Shown one piece after another: positions 34,001 through 46,495 of a stretch of 64,000 bases of DNA. The notes beneath the pieces are model-generated. The model saw only the letters and a list, made by a program, of their open reading frames with translations. It was not told the origin of the DNA and did not search any database. This DNA is from Trichostrongylus colubriformis (Eukaryota; Nematoda; Chromadorea; Rhabditida; Trichostrongylidae): NCBI GenBank assembly GCA_963978905.1, contig OZ022257.1:37911416-37975415 (forward strand), in the 5' to 3' direction. The translations under genes were made by a program, and so were the position numbers. Positions within the stretch are counted from its first letter, which is position 1. Each line of letters begins with the position of its first letter.

Positions 34001-37000
34001 TACTACAGTCATTCAGGAGATGTGATGAGAGCTAATTCTTAGTAAATTGTAGTGCTTGTCTAATTATGCCTTTATGTGGTAGTTATTATTTGCAAAAATC
34101 TGAGGGTCCGGTGATGTGGACGAGCTGTCCAACGCAGGAGATATGTACGTCGGATGGTTGGCCTTATGGTGGCAGCTGCGGCTCAAGCGCCCCTCGGCAA
34201 ATTAGCTGTACTATGAGGCCGCGCCTGACGACCGTCTCCCCTTATCATGAGGTCGTGACATGGCGCGGCAGACGACGTGACGATTTTCATGTCACACTCT
34301 AATGAAAATTGCGAACTGGCCACATCGTTGACTAGATCTTTTTATACAAATGGAAGCTTCTGATGCAGCTTTGTTGCGACAGATATCCAGAACACCATTT
34401 TCATCTTTGCGAGCTGTGATAGCTCCAAAAGTTACCGTTTTAGCCCATTATCCTGTTCGACGGTGTGTTGTTGGAAATCCTCTCTCCAAAGAGAAGATAC
34501 CGCCAATAACTCAGCTTTCTGACTTTGTAGCCTGCACTCCTTCCCGACCTGCTGGCTGGAGGAAAGCGTTTTCACTTCCAATCTGTCAAAATGGCACTAA
34601 CAGACTGAAAAGGCTTATATCTTGAATCTGAAAATATTAGCAGATTTTCTGATTGATATTGCATTTCCAGATGCTGCTTGTGCATGTAGACTCGATAATT
34701 CCATTCATGGAGTGTTCAAACGACAGTTGCAATCGAATAGGAATCTTGTCTTTGATAGCAGCTTCACCGATCCAATAATCTACGATGAGGTACTCGTTTA
34801 TGTTACTGTTGTCAGCTCGTAATTTGAAGGATCTGCTCTCTTTTTCTGCACCAGCAAGAAAAGAGAACAGATCTCATCGATTCATCATCTTTATTTCTAG
34901 ATAACGATCTCGGCCACCTCGATCAGCGAATACGGGGACTGCTATGAGAAAACTGGACAATCATATGTGTTTGGATTGAAGTATGGCCTTTTCCATATAT
35001 ACAACTAAATAAATTTAGATTTGAAAACTCGAGAGTTAGCGTCGAAAAACATTAAGTAGACCGGAGCTTGTCGAATTCTGGCCGTCATTTATTTGAAGCC
35101 AGCCCGTTTGAAGGCAGTGATTGGGAGAATTGAGACCGAATGTGAAAATATCACTGAATATGAAAGCCGAGGAGCTCAGCAGTATGAAGTGCAAGTGTGA
35201 AGAAGAAGGAGCGAAATGAAATGGTCGAAATTCCGAGAAATAAGATCCTTTTACCGCCCTTGATTCTCAAAAGGCGTGAGATGGGATAAAAATGCCAGCA
35301 GCTGTTGAAAAAGTCGCCACTTCCAAAACTCAGAGGCGTCCCTCTCACTTGGAATTTTGCCATATATGGTCTTCTTACCCGTGGCTTCTATTGGGATGAC
35401 CTACATCAAGTGATCCCTTTACGCACATTACCCCTGTCACTGCCTTTGAGACACTTTCCGCGTTTGTTTCAACGAGGGCGTCGAATCGACATTGGTGAAA
35501 TGTCGTTAAAGAGTTTCGCCATACCCATGACGTACAAAGAGGTGAGGACGGCCCAACGCCATCCTATCGATAAAAACTGAGGAATGCTCTTCTTCGGCGA
35601 GCGTCTGCGCCTTTATACGCAGTAGGAGACTCCGCGGCGTCCTACACATACTCTGTTGGAGGTTTTAAGGCAAGCACAAGCAGGCTCTCGGTACAGTTGG
35701 CGGCATGAGCAATTTTCGAGCGAAGGTCAGGACACTCGAATTGGGTGACATTGCAAGGTTCCGTAAGGGACGCCCGCTCTGTCCACCACGGAAGTAGCAG
35801 GATCCTTTTTTGGAGTAATGGCGCAATTCGCGTGCTATGGTGACAAAATTTGAGTGTCCTGGCCTACACCCAGAATCATTGACAACAGGTTGAACCTACA
35901 AAAGGTGAGAAGTGGGAACGATAAAGTACCTCTAAACTGATCTGCATTTCAGAAGAATGGGAAGACCGCTTTGCTATCGTTGTGTAACACCGATACTGCG
36001 GTCACCGAACATTCTGCAACTGGCTCATCAACAAGGTAATTCACTTCTAATTTTTTGGGTCGTCTTATAGGCCCCGTCTTTGACTTATTTACCAAGACCA
36101 CGGGATTGAAAAATTGAAAAATATTAATAAAACGGCAGACATGTCGAAAAACCGACTGACGGTGATTTATATGATAAAGTGGCTCTTTCTTACCGCGACC
36201 TAATTAGCACCCCACTTCCATATCCAGCAACCAAATCGTTTACCCTCCTGGTGCTTCCAAACCTCAACTGTTTGCCACACTCTGTCCCTAATGCCTTTGA
36301 TTTTTCACAATATTTTCATAATTCATGAGCCGTCGAACACGAATTCTCAAGGTCCTCAGATGTCAATCGCTAGTCCCAACTCGTCAGAGAAAGTAAACGG
36401 CAATATGTCAGGATTTTTTTGAGCGAATATTACAGTTGCTATAATTACCGGAAGTGTAGGTGTTCCTGCATACATCGATCCTAGTAGACCTCGTATTCTG
36501 AAGAAGGATTGAGGGAGTTGACAAGGACTCCCGTTTGCTCGTAAAGGATCTTTCGGAGGGATAGCGTTCCGGAAAAACGTATGTGAAAAACCTAGTTAAC
36601 TACCATAGCACATGTTCAGCTGTGCTGCTGTACTATTGCTTCGAATACTAGCACAACGATGTAAGGCTCCAAACCACGATCATACTCTATATATAAACCA
36701 GAAGTTAGGTTTGTTTGTTTGTTTGTGTGTATGTGTCTGTCTGTTCGTCACATAATGCATTCTTAACTGACTCTACAACGCCAGCTGTGCTTTGAAGCTT
36801 GGAAAAGGTTGCTATTACTGCTAGGAAGGGGGTCGATTGGTCGAATTTTTGCTTCGCGGCGTCGCACTCGCGGCGCCGTCAGTACGAGTCTTTTGGAATT
36901 CGATTATTCGACCCTCACTCTTATTGCTATGATCCGCGATGTATTCTACCATGGCCAAAACTTGATACTGATCGAGATGTAATGATGATAATATGCTCTT

Positions 37001-40000
37001 TCACCTAGAAAGGAAGAGCGCCGACTATCTGAAAAAACATGCTACACAAGTGTATAGCTTGATCTGTATGGCATCGCCTACCAATTGTGGACAGAGCTCA
37101 CTAGGGTTGTATAGGAGCATGACAAAATGGAGATACGGCCGAAAGAGCGATGAAGCAACTCGCACTTGCCGCGCGATTTTTAGACGTGACGGTAAACGCC
37201 CTCATTTAGAAGTGGCTCGTCCTTTTTTTATCGTGTCTGACTCCTGAATCATCGATGAAAAGAGATTTCAGTGGAGATTTCAGTGGAAGTGCGCCGTTTA
37301 CCACTTCTCTACCCCCCCCCCCCCCCCGCTTTTATACTACCCTCTAGTACTTAACAATGTAAGTTTATCTTACTCACTTGTCAGAGCATAATCATAGTTG
37401 CTTGCATTAGCAGGATGACTGAAAGCAGTCAAAGAGTAACCGCACTGTGGACCAGAAATTTACAGGAAATAGAATCCCAGTGTATGGGCTCTGACCAGCC
37501 TATACACTGACCTGTAAACTAAGAATGTGTTCATGAAGTCATGGTTGATTATCATTGTAGAATATAAGGGATTGCCAAAAAAGTAATTTTGTTCGCGGCT
37601 CACCACTTCCTTTGAGTATACGAAACAGAGAATAAAAAAAGAGATGAAAGTATTAGGGCAAAATATTCCTGGAATGTTCCTCTCAAGGCAGGAGCAAACT
37701 GTGGCTCACTTTCACCGTCACAAAAATATGGAGCCTTCAGTCAGCACAGTCGGGCTATAGAGCATTAGGGTCCGCCAGAAACAGCGGGGTCATTTTCCGT
37801 GGGAGGTCTCTCGTGGGCAACTTCTTAAGGACTGATCCATCGATTCATAGAAACCACAGAGCTTTCGCTACTTGGACAACGCTGCTATGACCCGAAGTGT
37901 CATTTTTCATGCCTCAAACCCACCTCCGTAAGGGTCTCAAGGGTAATTGTACGTTCTGGTTCTTGGAAACGAGGGACGTTATGAACCCGGAAAAAATAGA
38001 ATGTTTAAGAGCACTATCCAGTAATCTCCCTAGGTACCCAGAGTGAAGGGAGCAATACGGCGATCCCAGCGCCATGTGGAATTGTTGGGTTGGCGGTGAA
38101 ACCTCGGATTTTGCCGAGTTGAGGTGACACATCATGTTCGCGCAGAAGAAGCTCCCGATCCTGCTCTGCAGAAAGCTGTTACGTTTCATGATAGTATGAG
38201 GGCTCTTGAATTTTGAGACGCTGAAGTTCGACTAATGTGGTGTTGAAAGTGGGGAAAAAATTACTTTTTTTGGCACCCCGTGAAGTCAGGGTAAAAAGAG
38301 AATAGTTTCAGCAGAACTTTGCTACGAAACAGTCAACGAAGCAAAATCGACGTGCTTCGACGCAAACCAAGTTTCACTCAAGGACGGCACAACGGTCTTC
38401 AGTGAGTCTATCTGTATGACGTGATGAACAACTGGAGCCTCGTTGGACGAAGTCCTTACTAATTCCAGAAGCAAATGCTGAGCCTGCCTTATGCCACTTT
38501 GATGGACGTTTCGCACTGGAATACGACTTGAAAGGTGCCGAACTGAATTGCGATATGGACTCTGGAAGTGAGGTTGGGCTCTTTATCCAATGAACGGCGA
38601 AGTATTAAAGCAGAACTCGTCGCTGCGCTCTGCACGCGACTTCGGAAATCCTTAAAACCTACATCATTCAGGTCCATAACTGCCAGTCATCGAGCATTTT
38701 AGCAGTGAAGTTCCGTAATTGCTCGTTTCCAGACTTCGGTAAGGAATATGGTTTCAAAAGTTTGTCTCACCTAAACAAAATCATCCGTTTCTGTGTTCCA
38801 CTATGGCAACCCATTGTTGACCTAGAGGGGAATCTGCGAATCTAATCGGGAACAGTCATCAATTTCAAGCAAGGATAGTGAGTGGAATCTCACTCATGGA
38901 GTGGGAGCTGAGCGGAATGTGCTGGTACCGTGGGAGTCCTTCAAAACCCGCTGCGGTGGCTCAAGCTAATGGCGCCACGAGTGACGCCACGGAGCGGAAT
39001 TAGTACCTACGATATACACCCGGTAACAGGCATCGTCGGCAGTGATACTGAGTTCGAAAGCAGCTTAGGTGACAGGGCCTTTGCCCCTGCCTGTCCGCGC
39101 ACTGCAAACTTGAGAAGCATAAACCAATAATAATTAAGCATTACTAGCTTTCAGATATGTCTCTGAAATGCATTGGATCATTCCGTGGAGCGAATGGCTC
39201 ACGATACATTGTTGTGTCCAATGAGGAGAGCGAGGAGTACCGCTGTGGGGTGAGAATTCACGTATTTTTCAGATACTAATGGAATAAGAGAATGAGACCA
39301 TCGATTCTGAGCACGTAAAACCACCTTTTTCAGCTGCTGTCGACTTCACCTGATTACACCCACTCCATATATTTCTCCAGAGATTCTTTATGTGACGCGC
39401 TCACTAAGGACGGTGCCTTTGAAACCTACACCCTGAAACCAGGTGAAGCTCAAAGAGATCGATTTCATGAAATTTCTGAGAAACCATATAAGTGCCCAAT
39501 TTTATAAATGACCTTCAACGTATTGCAGTTCAATCGGAGCGTGTTATTACGCCTTGCCAGTTCCCAAACTGGGTTCGAGGAGAATACGATACCCTGACAG
39601 TAACTGCTGACTGGCTGGAGTACGCGCAAATTGGGCAAGGAACGGTTGCAGTGATATCCAGATGTGTTCACATCAGCGAGGACAGACTTCTTGTCTATTC
39701 GGAAACGAAATGGTACATATAAATCCGTTCATTTTTTGATAGTAGTGCGAAGCTGCTACGAGCGATTTGGTCGCCGCTTGAAAATGAAAATGTTGCTAAG
39801 TAAACCTGCCGTCCAAAGAATGAAGATAGAACGGTCGTAACGGTAGAACGTAACGCTGGAAGAGCAATCACCTTTCACCTGTGGATGTTAGCATGGACGA
39901 TCGGCTGGCCACATCACTAGATCACTAGTTATTGATTGGAGTCACGAGGATCCGGGACATGTGTGAAGTAAGTGACTCGCTCGCTCGTGGGATGGGAGAA

Positions 40001-43000
40001 GCTCGGCCATGGGGAACACACCGTATGGTTATGTTGAGAACGTTTTATGTTACCTTTTCACCATAGTAATCGCTCCTGCTGCTCTCAAAAGCAGTGAGCA
40101 TAGGCTAGGGGTTCTTTCCGCCTAGTATTCCACTTCTTCACGGAAGGAGATGACTACTCTTGAGAAGGCGAGTGGATTCACCGTCATTTAGCAGCACCTC
40201 GCAAAATTGAAAGACTATCGATTATGATCTCCCGTCCACGTTATGCCAGTTTTAGCGGAGAGCCACTTGGTTATCACTGCCTATGGTTTGCTCCACGCAG
40301 TGAAAGCCTGATCGAGTTCAAAACGACTACACCTCAAGAATCACCAAGTCCGACTGCTTGCAGGTACGCTGCCAATACTTTATGTCATATTAGAACGCTA
40401 TGCTCTTCCAGAGTACATAGACTTTGAAAAAATTTGAACCATTTCCGACGAAAACGATGGATTCTCAGATCTTCTGTGTACACTTTCCGAGAGAATGAAT
40501 AGCAAAATGTTTTATGAACTGTGGATGAAATGAGCAGGCTCTTCCGCATATCGCCGTAAGGATAAATTTTACTTACATGAGGCTTACTCGCGGAATCCAA
40601 AGCAATTTGACTTTGTCAGTTACGTCACATAAGGCACAATTGAAATCCACTCAATTAGTGCTTTAGCATCCCTTATCGAGAGTAAGCTCACTGAGTTCAG
40701 CCGACCTTGTAAGGATAGAAGGATTCAGTGAGGTGTGTTCACGATCTTTCCTATTGGTCGTTTCCTTTCGAAGAATCGTCTTTGTCTGTCTTTGAGTCGG
40801 GTGACTTTCTTCTGTTGATGTTAACCTCTTTGTTATCCTTACTTTACTGATGCGGTTAAGGCACATAGAAAATCGTTTGATAGATTTAATTTTGACGCGA
40901 GATTTAAGATGCATGCCGCATATCTAGCCCTGGAATTAAACCCCGGATTTAGTCTTGTTTACGAATCAGATATCCTCCTTTAGAGGCCTGAACTCACATA
41001 CTGACATTGAAAAATGCTGTTGTTGCATCGGTTGGCCATAGAACCACTGTGCAGCCAGATGCGCCCACACAAAGAAAAACTAATGGGTGCTAGAGCTATG
41101 TGAGAAAGTGCAGCTACCCTTTCTCAGGATCTCTTGTACTAAAATCGAACAGACAAAGGATTTTTGCTTTGCGTTGTGTGTAGGTCAGGGCAATCAACGC
41201 ATAGCGCGACAAATGCACAACTGCTCTACTACTTTGTGAATTGCCCGTAATATCCCAGGGTCCTGACCCATTTCGAGTGTTCTGTTACACCTCCGTGCTC
41301 ATCAGCAATTCAAGGGACGAAGTGGTCTGCGTCGACTATATTTTGTTATCAATCAATCATAAACCCTTACGTGTTCAGTGGGAGTCGCGTGCGGCAAATA
41401 AATCCAATAAACGACTCCAATCGGTTATAGTTAATTTATCCGCTAATCACCTCTTCATTTTGCCTATTTGAATAAATCATTCAGCGCCGATAGTGAGTTC
41501 GCTCAGTGGCCATGGACTGCTGCCGTGATCAGTACGGCGATCCCAGCGCCATGTGGAATTGTTGGGTATGAATCCTTGTCAGTATGCGATAATATGATGT
41601 TCAGAAATAAATCAGCTTTATGCTTCAGGAAATTCACGACTCCGCGTGATTTACGCACCCAAGACTGCTATAACGTGACCGTGGACTGCGAAAATCGAAG
41701 CGCGATGAAGATTACCGCTTCACATTGCTCAACGGATGTCATCTTCGATTGTGAGTAATATGAGTACTCGCATAAGGGCAGCACAAAAGATGATTCAGTC
41801 ACCTGTTGAAATTAAAAGTAGAGATTAAGTGTAGAAAAAAATTGAAGTGGTCGAAAATAAGAGGTTTGACACTTCAAATCTTATCGTTGACTCCTTTAGG
41901 TGTGAGGCCATTGACGACAAAAATCGCGTGGTCGCCCGCGGTGAGCGGCGCGAGAGTGCGAGTGCCAGTGGCAGGGCATTGCAGCCTTCAAGCGAGGCAG
42001 TGTGGTATGGGTGGAAGTGCAGAGATGACGCAGCCACGTTCTGCGGGGCTCCCAAGTACAATCAGTTCTGCAAAAATTAATTAATAAATAATTGTTAGCA
42101 AAGAAACTATGTTTAGAAAGATTTTAGGGGGGAAAAAGCAAAGAAATAGTTTAACCTCCGTTTCGCACCGACCCTTAGACGGAGGTTAAACCTAGAGATA
42201 ACCTCCCTTTGTGCTCATCAGTAAGGGAAGGGAGGTAGGCATAATTTATGTAATATTTAAGTTAATCTGAATGAATCTGCAAGTCGTACTGGGTGCGCCG
42301 CGAAGCGATTTTTTGTCGTGATGCCTTACCCCTCCTGTGGCAGACGTATTTTTTGACGCGTCACCTCACTGAAAACGGGCACAGTCGCGCGAGTCCATGA
42401 TGCATCACATCGAGGCGTAGTAGTAGGTGACACGCTTGTTTACGTGAAGAGCCTGCACTTGGAAATTTACCAAGCGCCGTGTACCCTCACTGGGGAGCAT
42501 AGAGCGCACAGTATACCGTAAAAGGCGCAACACGCATTGTATAATATTTCAAGCCAAATCTTTCCTTGACAGTTGACTTACAGCTTTACTAAACATCCAG
42601 TTTATCTCTACTGCGGTCTTCAAAATAATCCTGTTGGTAGCTGGCGTTTGATGGAGAGCCACCCTCGTGCGAGGTACATGCCAACTGTTGGGTGGCACAG
42701 GAATCCGGAAACGTATGACGAACAATACTGAAAAATCATATTCGAGAAGTACTGTCGCTTTTCTGTGGGCCCCGTCTCCAGTCCCAGGCAGTGTAGTAGC
42801 AAATGGCGGATACCACTCACATGGTCTGTAGATCAATTCTTAAATTAATGCCCGGCAACTAAGCATTCTGAGTCTGCGGGATGGGTGGGCCTGTACCATT
42901 CCCGTCTGGAATGTAACACTAACGTATTACGGTCGTGCACTGACAAGGGAAGGACCCCAGGTCGAAGTGGCCATTCGGAATGAGATGCATATGGTCCGAT

Positions 43001-46000
43001 CTCTTTTCGGACGCTGATCTCGAATCTGCATTCCAAATTTGCAAAACGATTCTCTGAGCGGAGTTATGGAGGTTTTTTTTTTGAATGAACGGTTCATCAG
43101 CATGGCCGTTGCTGAGCAGCCAACGGCCTCAGCGGCTCAGTGGTAGTGCTCCGGATCTGCGGGAGAGGGACCGAGAGTTTGCTCCCCGCCAGTGCGGGTT
43201 TTTTTGCACTTTGTGTTTCATTGTCATTAAGTGCTTTTCCTCCACTTCTGGACGTTTCCTTGGACTGGTACCTATCACACCCATCATTTACTCTGCCACT
43301 TTATTTATAACTGCTAACATTACTCACAAGGGAAGGATACCAAGTCGAAGAGAATCCCGTATCACACGAAATAGGCATTTTTGCGTGAAAAGATTATGAT
43401 ATTCGTGCACAGGGGGACGAATTACCCCTCTGTGCAAATTTTCAGCCAAATCCAGTTTTTGGTCCAACTTCGGAAAATTGGTGATGGCCAGGTTATAAAG
43501 TGGTAGATTTTGAATTTTCTTCTACAGAAAACCCTGCAACCTGAACAAGATAGCCTACACATACCTTTTACACTTGCTCATCGCACTAAATGTACGAAAC
43601 AAGCGTCAAATAGGAGCATTTCCCAGGCAAGGGTCAACGACTTCTCCTTTGTTCAATGGGCTGCCACCCTATAGCCCGTAAATTTTTCCGAAATTTGGTC
43701 AAATTCTCGAATCGGCTAAAAACTTGTCTTCTGGGGTAATTTGACTCCTTGAACACGAAAATCTCCCTGGTTTTGCGCAAGAAGGTCTGGCTCGCGTGCT
43801 ATGGGCTTCCAAACCTACCATAATAGTACTGTTTTTTTAAAAAAAACCTCCATAACTCCGCCCAGAGAATCGTTCTGCAAATTTCGAATACAGATTCGAG
43901 ATCAGCGTCCGGAAACACGTCGGATCATATGTATCCCATTCCGAATGGCCACTTCGACAGGTGGTCCTTCCCTTGTGAGTTCGTTGAGTTTTTACCCCTA
44001 TTTTTCCCAACGTTCCCAATGTTTCCGTGCGAATATATGAATGTATCCGAGAGAGCGCATTTTGTTTTACAAAATTCTGTTATTTGTTCTCCGAACCGTT
44101 CTGTTACAGTCCATTTCAGAGCGCTAGATAGGGCGTGGCCTGAGTGGCGAATGTGAGAGTGTGAGGCGAGAGTGAGAGTGAGTGGCGGAGTGAGAGAGTT
44201 TGATACACTCTCATCCAAGTCCGTAGCGCGCCCTATCAAGCGTTCCGAAATGGACTGTACTCAATATTTCCAAGGTTTAGAAATGGAATACCCAGGTGGC
44301 AAAACTTGCTCTCCTACATACACCTGCCCTTCTTAGTTTGAAATCGAAATTTTATCAAACTGTTTTTAAGGCCAATAACCTTGATTGCAACAATAAATTG
44401 ATGAATGACGTGTTATTTCCATCAAATGACTCGATTTTGGGGTAAAATGTTTTGGAGCATGATAGCTCGCTTACCATCATGCTCCAAAACATGTAAGTGT
44501 AAGTGCCAAGAAAGCAGAATTTCGTCTTCCGGGTTTTCCATTTCTTTGCCTAAAAGATCAAACAACTGAGTAACCTGCCAGCTGGTATTCAAATGGGAAT
44601 GGTACTCCGAATGCGTAGGGCACTCAAAGTAGGATTGATGAATGCTGAGTAATTCACGTGTCTTATCCTTGAGGCACATTCCAGGATTACCTTGAGTGGG
44701 TTGGAGCGCCAAATTATGGAATTAGGAGTGCTGTGGAATACGCTGATAAAAAAAATTTGAAATAAGCTCACGAAAAGGGCGAAAATAAGGCCTCTCGACA
44801 TCTGGCCTTGGACGAGATTACCGCGTGAAAACGAGCCTTTGAATCGGTTCTAGCTGAATGGTGCCATAGGATACTCTGGGACCTGTTTGCTCATGTCAAC
44901 GTCTTCCTTATCATTGCCATCTCTTCCTCATCTTATGTTATTGACAAATCGTAGGCCTCACTTGCCACGTTGTCGCCACCGTTGCCATCGTCATTACCAA
45001 CAAACACGTCTGGGCCGAGCTGCTGGGTGGAGTCGAGCTTGCTTCTTTAGCTCTGCACCCTCCAGGAACTGACACCTATGCCACGGTAAAGGTACAGCTC
45101 ACTGACTTGAGTCGAACTATCTGACGATGGCAAGAGCTGTGACACCCCATGAATCCTGGAATGTGCCCTTGAAGTGGTTAAAATGCTTGACAATTCTCTA
45201 AGCATGCATCTCCGCCTATATATTAAGGCAGCCAACATTTTTCGTGCTCTGAAGGGTAGGAGATGAAACTGCTCAGAAAAGGAATAGAAATTGGAACCGT
45301 GTTCTTGCTGATAACTCTATGGTCTGCTGGCTATTCTGTGAAAAAAAGTTCTTGGCATGTCACTTCAGCTCGTCAGTATCAATGCATAGCATCATGGAAT
45401 GAAGACAAGTCCATCTATATGTTCGCTGTGAGGGGTCAAGAGACACATTCATGTTTTGTAAGTTCTTATATGTATAGTTCAACCACGGTAGTATAGTACA
45501 CGCAGGTTTCGCGTAAATTTGAGTAGTAATTTTTTGAGGATATTGTTCAAAAATCCACTCTGATGGTTTGATGATGGTGCTGTATGTGTGATGAACTTCT
45601 TTTGTAGGTGGCAGAATATTCATCTGGTCGTTTGTATTTGGCCTCAACCGGAACTCATTGTATAAGAAATTTCAGTTTCTCCGAACATTCCGACAAAACC
45701 ATTGTGCTCGAAGAAGAGGGTTTGTAATCTGATTGATTTTATCCCAAAATTTGAAACGTTTCAAATATTCTTTACTGAATTATCTTATTGGGTGTGACAT
45801 CAAACTGTTTTAGCTGGGTGCGCTACGCCACAGAAGCTGAAGCCTTCACGAAAACCCGCTGGTCCTGTCACGAAGTCGTCTCCTACAGCACTAGTAGATG
45901 CATCGTCCGAAAATGCTAGTTCTCATTCTCTCCCAATTTCAAAGTCGGCTATCGACGGTCCTCAGTGGGCAACAGGTCCTACCAGTGTGGCGACGCGAAC

Positions 46001-46052
46001 TTGCAATATATTTTTATTTACTGCTATTTGCATGCATTACATAATCTTCTAA
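31034..46052 (+). CDS. Large modular secreted cysteine-rich protein, probably membrane-tethered
   Basis: Exons placed: 31034-31067, 34671-34789, 34901-34980, 35953-36035, 39155-39249, 39334-39442, 39529-39712, 40256-40363, 41259-41377, 41629-41750, 45369-45457, 45608-45719, 45814-46052. All junctions keep phase except the one between 40363 and 41259, where an exon is probably missing or the frame differs. About 497 residues. Exon 1 gives a signal peptide (MILLSTAVFFLHAACA). Two modules repeat the pattern C-x-FP/..G.., a S.S..G.C stretch and C-x-x-C...(N/S).L, followed by CI.S....Y.V..E...C segments in exons 5 and 11. This resembles the extracellular metazoan family that I recall as DUF7042-7045, function unknown; a search is needed. 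The last exon has a Ser/Pro-rich stalk and a hydrophobic end (CNIFLFTAICMHYIIF), suggesting a GPI or tail anchor. Confidence 0.6.
31070..34670. other. Intron 1 of the modular gene (3.6 kb)
   Basis: Contains several open frames (31420-31797, 33167-33472, 34066-34302, 34350-34625) with no supported exon; the phase of exons 1 and 2 fits direct joining. A small tandem of TATTGTCCCAC units lies at 32641-32688. No transposon end was recognised. Confidence 0.4.
36690..36760. repeat. TATATATAA...GTCTGTCTGTTCGTCAC motif, copy 2
   Basis: Intronic copy of the motif at 28.08 kb, with GTTTGTTTGTTTGTGTGT between the two parts. About 70 bp downstream (36828-36890) lies a partial copy of the GGGGGTCGATTGGTCGAAT element found at 48.6 kb. 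Confidence 0.35.
36828..36890. repeat. Partial copy of the GGGGGTCGATTGG element
   Basis: GGGGGTCGATTGGTCGAAT, then CGCGGCGTCGCACTCG.GGCGCCG, matching the left end of the element at 48622-48866. Only one end is visible here. Confidence 0.6.
37308..37327. repeat. Long C homopolymer
   Basis: A run of about 17 C (or G on the other strand) in an intron. Other shorter C/G runs are at 4267, 15320 and 53186. Such runs are common assembly or sequencing weak spots. Confidence 0.8.
37568..38279. mobile_element. Degraded Tc1/mariner-like element
   Basis: Left end GGGATTGCCAAAAAAGTAAT is mirrored at the right by ATTACTTTTTTTGGCACCCC; about 712 bp apart. The interior has only broken frames. It lies in the 3.1 kb intron between the exons at 36035 and 39155. 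A 35-bp internal stretch beginning TACGGCGATCCCAGCG recurs exactly at about 41532. Confidence 0.55.
42150..42193. repeat. Short inverted repeat
   Basis: GTTTAACCTCCGT and its inverse ACGGAGGTTAAAC around a ~17-base loop, in an intron. No function assigned. Confidence 0.5.
42935..43985. repeat. Foldback element with ~145 bp arms and a SINE-like insert
   Basis: 42935-43080 and 43837-43985 are inverted copies (shared blocks CAAGGGAAGGACC, GTCGAAGTGGCCATTCGGAAT, AATCGTT/AACGATTCTCTG, CTCCATAACTCCG). The 750 bp between them include the tRNA-like sequence at 43115-43215 and a third copy of the boundary block (ACAAGGGAAGGATACC) at 43329. All lie in the 3.6 kb intron before the exon at 45369. Confidence 0.65.
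43115..43260 (+). repeat. Candidate tRNA-derived SINE
   Basis: CGGCTCAGTGGTAG resembles the D-arm/A box of a tRNA, and GGACCGAGAGTTTGCTCC lies where a B box/T-arm would be. It is followed by GCGGGTTTTTTTGCACTTTGTGTTTC. A diverged relative with the same downstream order (GTGCCGATTTTTTCGCACTTTATGTTTC) is at about 52595-52695. It does not fold as a clean tRNA by eye, so it is a tRNA-like repeat rather than a tRNA gene. Confidence 0.4.
44105..44259. mobile_element. TACAGTCC-type MITE, copy 2
   Basis: Begins TACAGTCCATTTC and ends GAAATGGACTGTA with inner ATAGGGCG / CGCCCTAT mirrored. 155 bp, interior of GAGAGTGTGAG-type repeats inverted relative to the copies at 13.5 and 52.8 kb. Confidence 0.8.
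44447..44492. repeat. Hairpin with 17-bp arms
   Basis: ATGTTTTGGAGCATGAT and its exact inverse ATCATGCTCCAAAACAT around a 12-base loop, in an intron. Likely a minimal palindromic insertion. Confidence 0.6.
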
Positions 46053-46079
46053 TATTGTCGGGTTACTGGAAAATCAATC

Positions 46080-46085
46080 AATAAA
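46080..46085 (+). terminator. Polyadenylation signal of the modular gene
   Basis: AATAAA lies 28 bases after the stop codon at 46050-46052, a normal short nematode 3' UTR. It supports the chosen last exon. Confidence 0.7.
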
Positions 46086-46407
46086 GTGTTTACTATTTTC
46101 AGAACAGAAATAAAAGTGCTTTCCTTAGTATGATAAAGAACTGCAGAGTGTGACAAAGTTACACATAACCAAATGAATATGATGTATACTAAGAAAACGC
46201 TAAGATTATTGAAAGCAGAACTGGCAAAATTTCTTTATAAATAAAATGGCAAGATCCAATAAGAAGACCTGTGGCAAAAAATTGCGTTGAAATGCGAACC
46301 TTAGGATCTCACATTAATCGCAGCGTAGTGCGAGTGCGACTCCCTGCGATGGCTACCGACAGTCCGGTAGTCGGGAAGGGCGGGCAAAGTCGGCAAACGC
46401 TGTCTTA

Positions 46408-46495
46408 GGCCGCGGTCATACTTTGCGCAAGCTGCGTTAGTTGACGCCGGTGCCGGCGTCAACTAACGCAGCTTGCGCAAAGTATGACCGCGGCC
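46408..46495. mobile_element. Harbinger-like minimal MITE, 88 bp
   Basis: A nearly perfect palindrome beginning GGCCGCGGTCATACTTTGCG, flanked by TTA on both sides (46405-46407, 46496-46498). A 3-bp TTA duplication and GC-rich terminal repeats fit the PIF/Harbinger superfamily. It shares its first 20 bases with 53529-53763. Confidence 0.8.

Noticed and set aside
34066..34625. Cysteine-containing frames (34066-34302, 34350-34625) before the second exon
   Set aside because: Considered as extra exons, but the signal-peptide exon joins 34671 directly in phase and these frames have no matching borders.
43115..43215. A functional tRNA gene
   Set aside because: The D-arm-like part is good but the acceptor stem and T-arm do not pair by eye.
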